Shown here: positions 5,442 to 8,080 of the stretch, in pieces
How the letters are laid out: every line of letters starts with the position of its first letter
Numbering within the stretch: the first letter of the stretch is position 1
Source of the DNA: Candidatus Ethanoperedens thermophilum
GTDB lineage: Archaea; Halobacteriota; Methanosarcinia; Methanosarcinales; EX4572-44
Length of the DNA: 8,080 nt
Assembly: GCA_012910725.1 (NCBI GenBank)
Contig: WNEG01000089.1
Span: 815-8,894, forward strand
Direction of reading: 5' to 3'
The notes under the pieces: model-generated
The model's input: the letters and a program-made list of their open reading frames with translations, nothing else
Told to the model about the DNA's origin: nothing
The model's database searches: none
Program-made: the position numbers and the translations under genes

Positions 5442-7024
5442 CTGTTGTTGGCACTGTATTAACTCATTCAAAAGACGATTTTACTTTTATCACGAAGTGC
5501 CCGTTCAAGGTTGGGGAGTTTGTCTGTTATCTAATGAACCAGAACCACATACTTGCAAGGGTAAGACATACAGAACCGTTAAACGATTACCCGGTAGAGT
5601 TTCTATTTGATGCAGTAATAGATGCTTCTGATCTTGCTGCCTTTTATGGACTTGACAACAACGACTACCAGTACTACCGCGTGTCTGCTGCTGTTGTGGG
5701 ATATTTTGATCGAGCATTTAATGAGTTTATCAATCCACGTGTGAAACCCCTATCTGGCACAAAGATTGAACTGGCTGATGCACAAATCCTATCTGATGTG
5801 AATAGGGTATCTGAAGGAGAGGTTGGCTCAGCACACATTGGAACTATCATGAGTACAAACTCTGGTGCAGTGCTTTCTGTTCGTGAGATGGTAAGTCAGC
5901 ATCTCTCTATCATTGCTGCAACTGGTGCCGGCAAATCCTACACGGTTGGAGTCATCGTGGAAGAGTTAATGTCAAAGAACAACATGGCGTCTGTTCTGAT
6001 CTTTGACCCGCATGGTGAGTACAGCGTACTGAGCGATATCCAGAACAATCCTGCATTCTGTGATGGCGATTATCGACCGAAAGTTAAAATCGTGAAATCA
6101 GATCAGATAAAAATCAGGGTTGGCGACCTTAGAGTTGCAGACTTTATCAGCATCATGGATGATGGCAGCATGACTGAGAAAATGAAAAGACTTTTCAAAA
6201 AAGCTTATGACAAGCTTAAAAAAGATGATAAACAAAAGACTCGGAATTTCACCAAAAACGAACTTCAGGAAACCATTGAAAGCCTGCGGGATGGAAAAAA
6301 CGAATCGACCATCGACGGGATACTCTGGCGATACGGCAGAGTAACAGATGAAAAAATGTTTGATGACTACCAGAGCATACCATTGCGCAGCTACTTCCAA
6401 CCAGGGCAGCTTACCATCATAGATGTATCAAACATAGGAGATTGGAAACAACAGTTAATAGCAGATATACTACTTCGCCACCTGTTTGATGCACGAAAAG
6501 GCACAGACAACGAATACTACAGCGAACACCAGCATCCTGACAGGTATATCCCATATCCAACGTTTATCATACTCGAAGAAGCACATAGATTTGCCCCACA
6601 GGCAGGAGAAGCAAAATCAAAGAACACACTTAAAACCATCTTATCAGAGGGGCGCAAATTTGGCATTGGCATAGCGATGGTAACCCAGCGTCCAAGCAAG
6701 CTTGATGCTGACTCACTTTCACAATGCATGACCCAGATCACCATGCGAATTATTAATCCTTCAGACCAGAAACAGATAGAACAGAGCATAGAATCGGTAA
6801 GTAGAGACCTGATAGAAGAACTGCCTTCACTTGCAAGAGGGCAGGCTATCATAAGCGGAGTAGCAATCAACACGCCTGTAACGGTAAACATCAGAGGTCG
6901 CCGTACAGCCCATATACGTGGTCAGAGTAAGGACGCACCAGGGATATGGAGAGAGTACAAACTGGGACAGGACAGTAACACCATAATAACAGCACCAAGC
7001 CACAAGCTCGATGTTGGGGTGTGA
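5438..7024 (+). CDS. herA: HerA-family hexameric DNA-translocating ATPase
   Basis: A 528-residue member of the FtsK-HerA pumping ATPases. An N-terminal HAS barrel (about 3-110) precedes the RecA-like core. Walker A is AATGAGKS (160-167, Lys166). DPHGEY (190-195) is typical of HerA. Walker B is TFIILEEAH (375-383), with tandem Glu380-Glu381 in place of the more common Asp-Glu. LSEGRKFGIGI (402-412) followed by TQRPSKL supplies the likely arginine finger and sensor region. A charged insertion (about 245-300) lies inside the core, as in many family members. HerA rings pump DNA, usually with the NurA nuclease in end resection; related rings act in antiphage systems with Sir2, DUF4297 or nucleases. 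No nuclease gene is next to it here: the only partner is the upstream HAS-barrel-like gene, which it overlaps by ATGA. GGAAGTGG (5424-5431) is its ribosome-binding site. Confidence 0.9.
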   Translation: MTVVGTVLTHSKDDFTFITKCPFKVGEFVCYLMNQNHILARVRHTEPLNDYPVEFLFDAVIDASDLAAFYGLDNNDYQYYRVSAAVVGYFDRAFNEFINPRVKPLSGTKIELADAQILSDVNRVSEGEVGSAHIGTIMSTNSGAVLSVREMVSQHLSIIAATGAGKSYTVGVIVEELMSKNNMASVLIFDPHGEYSVLSDIQNNPAFCDGDYRPKVKIVKSDQIKIRVGDLRVADFISIMDDGSMTEKMKRLFKKAYDKLKKDDKQKTRNFTKNELQETIESLRDGKNESTIDGILWRYGRVTDEKMFDDYQSIPLRSYFQPGQLTIIDVSNIGDWKQQLIADILLRHLFDARKGTDNEYYSEHQHPDRYIPYPTFIILEEAHRFAPQAGEAKSKNTLKTILSEGRKFGIGIAMVTQRPSKLDADSLSQCMTQITMRIINPSDQKQIEQSIESVSRDLIEELPSLARGQAIISGVAINTPVTVNIRGRRTAHIRGQSKDAPGIWREYKLGQDSNTIITAPSHKLDVGV

Positions 7025-7104
7025 ATTCAGTAGATCATAACTTTCTGGATATTAAAAGAATTGGTTTCCTGGTACCACAAATATGAAAATCTATTTACCG
7101 CACA

Positions 7105-7193
7105 GCGTATAACAGAGTGTGTCTGGCTTCGGTGCTTCGCACCTTCGCCCAAATTCCCCTTCGGGAACTTCAGATACGCCCGGACGTTATCTG
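7105..7193. mobile_element. attC-like folded recombination site (candidate)
   Basis: About 90 bases fold as an attC site would. Outer boxes ATAAC (7109-7113) and GTTAT (7186-7190) are inverted. Inner boxes GTGTGTCTG (7117-7125) and CAGATACGC (7171-7179) pair over nine positions with two G-T wobbles. The interior holds two hairpins, GGTGC-TTC-GCACC (7131-7143) and TTCCC-CTTC-GGGAA (7154-7167). The unpaired spacers between outer and inner boxes differ in length on the two sides, as in real attC sites. Against this, the core GTTATCT departs from the GTTRRRY consensus and no integrase is in the window. It could instead be an unrelated palindromic element. It fills most of the 7025-7222 gap; no other gene is seen there. 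Confidence 0.4.
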
Positions 7194-7222
7194 CAATGGT
7201 GCAGAAAGATAGAGGTAATTCA

Positions 7223-7939
7223 ATGGAATATAAGAGTGGTTGTCTCATTTGTGGTAAAGAATTAGCATATCAAGAAGATTATGAGAAGGTTGAATGCTAT
7301 TATTGTAACGAAACTTATGATACAAATGTAAAATGTATCAATGATCATTTTGTTTGCGATAGATGTCATAGTTTGTCAGCAAATGAGTTAATAGAACGGT
7401 TCTGTGTCAATACTAAATTAGAAAACCCTATCGAAATAGCTTTAATCTTAATGAGAAACCAGAAGATTAAAATGCACGGGCCCGAACATCACTTCTTGGT
7501 GCCAGCGGTTTTGCTCGCTTCTTATTACAATCTTAAAAACGATGATAAGAAAAAGATAGAAAAGATAGAAGAAGCAGAAAAAAGAGCTAAAAATCTTTTA
7601 GGAGGATTTTGTGGGTATTACGGCACCTGCGCTGCTGGTGTTGGAACTGGCGTATTTATTAGTCTGATTACTGATGCAACCCCATTATCAAAACACGGGT
7701 GGAAATTGAGTAACATGATGACTTCAAAAAGTCTACTTTCCATAGCAAATGTAGGTGGACCTAGATGCTGTAAAAGAACTACACTTCTATCAATTTCTGA
7801 AGCAGTGAATTTTTTAAATGAAAACTTTGGAGTGGGGATGAATATCAACGAAAATTTAAAGTGTGAATTTAGTTCTTTGAACAAAGAATGTTTGCGAGAT
7901 GAATGTCCGTTTTATTACCAAAAAAGTGATAAGACGTGA
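7223..7939 (+). CDS. Cysteine-rich DUF5714-like protein
   Basis: A 238-residue protein that I believe belongs to the DUF5714 family, of unknown function, found in methanogens and anaerobic bacteria and sometimes associated with SAM-dependent methyltransferases. The N-terminus has zinc-ribbon-like pairs: C7xxC10, C25xxC28, then C38 and C45xxC48. The conserved core is HGPEHHFLVPAVLLA (85-99), GGFCGYYGTCAAGVGTGVF (127-145) and GGPRCCKR (178-185), with more cysteines at 214, 223 and 228. The density of Cys and His suggests a metal or iron-sulfur protein. The frame is open upstream to 7061, but the ATG at 7223 is preferred. It has GAGGT (7212-7216) six bases upstream, matches the family start, and avoids translating the attC-like element. 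The gene is AT-rich (17 G/C of 60 at 7261-7320) compared with herA (31 of 60 at 6661-6720), and related sequences flank it on both sides, which suggests a mobile cassette. Confidence 0.7.
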   Translation: MEYKSGCLICGKELAYQEDYEKVECYYCNETYDTNVKCINDHFVCDRCHSLSANELIERFCVNTKLENPIEIALILMRNQKIKMHGPEHHFLVPAVLLASYYNLKNDDKKKIEKIEEAEKRAKNLLGGFCGYYGTCAAGVGTGVFISLITDATPLSKHGWKLSNMMTSKSLLSIANVGGPRCCKRTTLLSISEAVNFLNENFGVGMNINENLKCEFSSLNKECLRDECPFYYQKSDKT

Positions 7940-7960
7940 ATCCATATATGTCTACACCAC

Positions 7961-7995
7961 ATCACCTAACAGAACATGTCTGGCTTCGTGCCTTC
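7961..7995. repeat. Half-copy of the attC-like element after the DUF5714-like gene
   Basis: Positions 7967-7988 match 7110-7131 at 19 of 22 bases (TAACAGA, then TGTCTGGCTTCG after a 3-base difference). Similarity then fades within TGCCTTC. The right half, with inner and outer return boxes, is not found before the window ends. A GATTAGGC at 8066-8073 is only weakly like a core site. The element is either decayed or interrupted. Confidence 0.55.
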
Positions 7996-8038
7996 TCAAG
8001 ATAAAACCAAAGAAACTTATTTCCGAAATATAGGAAAG

Positions 8039-8046
8039 TATAAAAA
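8039..8046 (+). promoter_or_regulatory. Candidate TATA box for a gene beyond the window
   Basis: TATAAAAA preceded by GAAAG resembles an archaeal BRE/TATA pair. No start codon with a supported frame follows within the remaining 34 bases, so any gene would begin outside the window. Confidence 0.3.
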
Positions 8047-8080
8047 TTCATATATTATCAGTCAACGATTAGGCATAAAG

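Noticed and set aside
6098..6891. Antisense frames inside herA (6098-6400, 6517-6891)
   Set aside because: They lie opposite conserved ATPase motifs and have no recognisable product.
7061..7222. N-terminal extension of the DUF5714-like protein from the ATG at 7061
   Set aside because: It would translate the attC-like palindromic element, and a good ribosome-binding site precedes the ATG at 7223, where the family-like sequence begins.

Overview
The window looks like a chromosomal segment of a methane-cycle archaeon (methanogen or anaerobic methane/alkane-oxidising relative). Three things support this: a MfnF-type methanofuran biosynthesis gene, an archaeal HerA-family ATPase preceded by a stand-alone HAS-barrel-like protein, and archaeal signals (TATA-like boxes and Shine-Dalgarno sequences of the GGAGGTGAT type). 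Placement in an ANME or Syntrophoarchaeum-like group is a guess. No rRNA or tRNA gene is visible.

Layout. Positions 1-182 hold a cluster of short palindromes. On the minus strand, hisF (1183-1998) and mfnF (213-1175) form a tight two-gene unit. The 1999-2410 divergent region carries a long hairpin and an array of three 67-bp repeats that runs into the ribosome-binding site of the next gene. That plus-strand gene (2411-3154) encodes an unfamiliar protein built from about eight or nine 25-residue beta-alpha repeats. An AT-rich block follows, with a HEPN-type helical protein (3299-4165) and a small secreted lipoprotein (4295-4645). A decayed copy of the palindromic repeat lies at about 4692-4775. 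Next comes a translationally coupled pair: a HAS-barrel-like protein (4902-5441) and HerA ATPase (5438-7024). The right end is AT-rich again and carries a cysteine-rich DUF5714-like gene (7223-7939). Related sequences flank that gene: a complete attC-like folded element upstream and a half-copy downstream.

How it fits together. hisF and mfnF are core metabolism. The rest looks like accessory DNA gathered around repeat clusters: an orphan HEPN protein, a possible HerA-based DNA-processing or defence pair without NurA in view, and what may be a gene cassette. The most unusual items are: (1) the palindrome family, whose arms change in a compensatory way between copies; (2) the beta-alpha repeat protein; (3) the attC-like element plus half-site around the DUF5714-like gene; (4) the HAS-barrel/HerA couple. 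All functional assignments come from reading motifs by eye. No database search was run.
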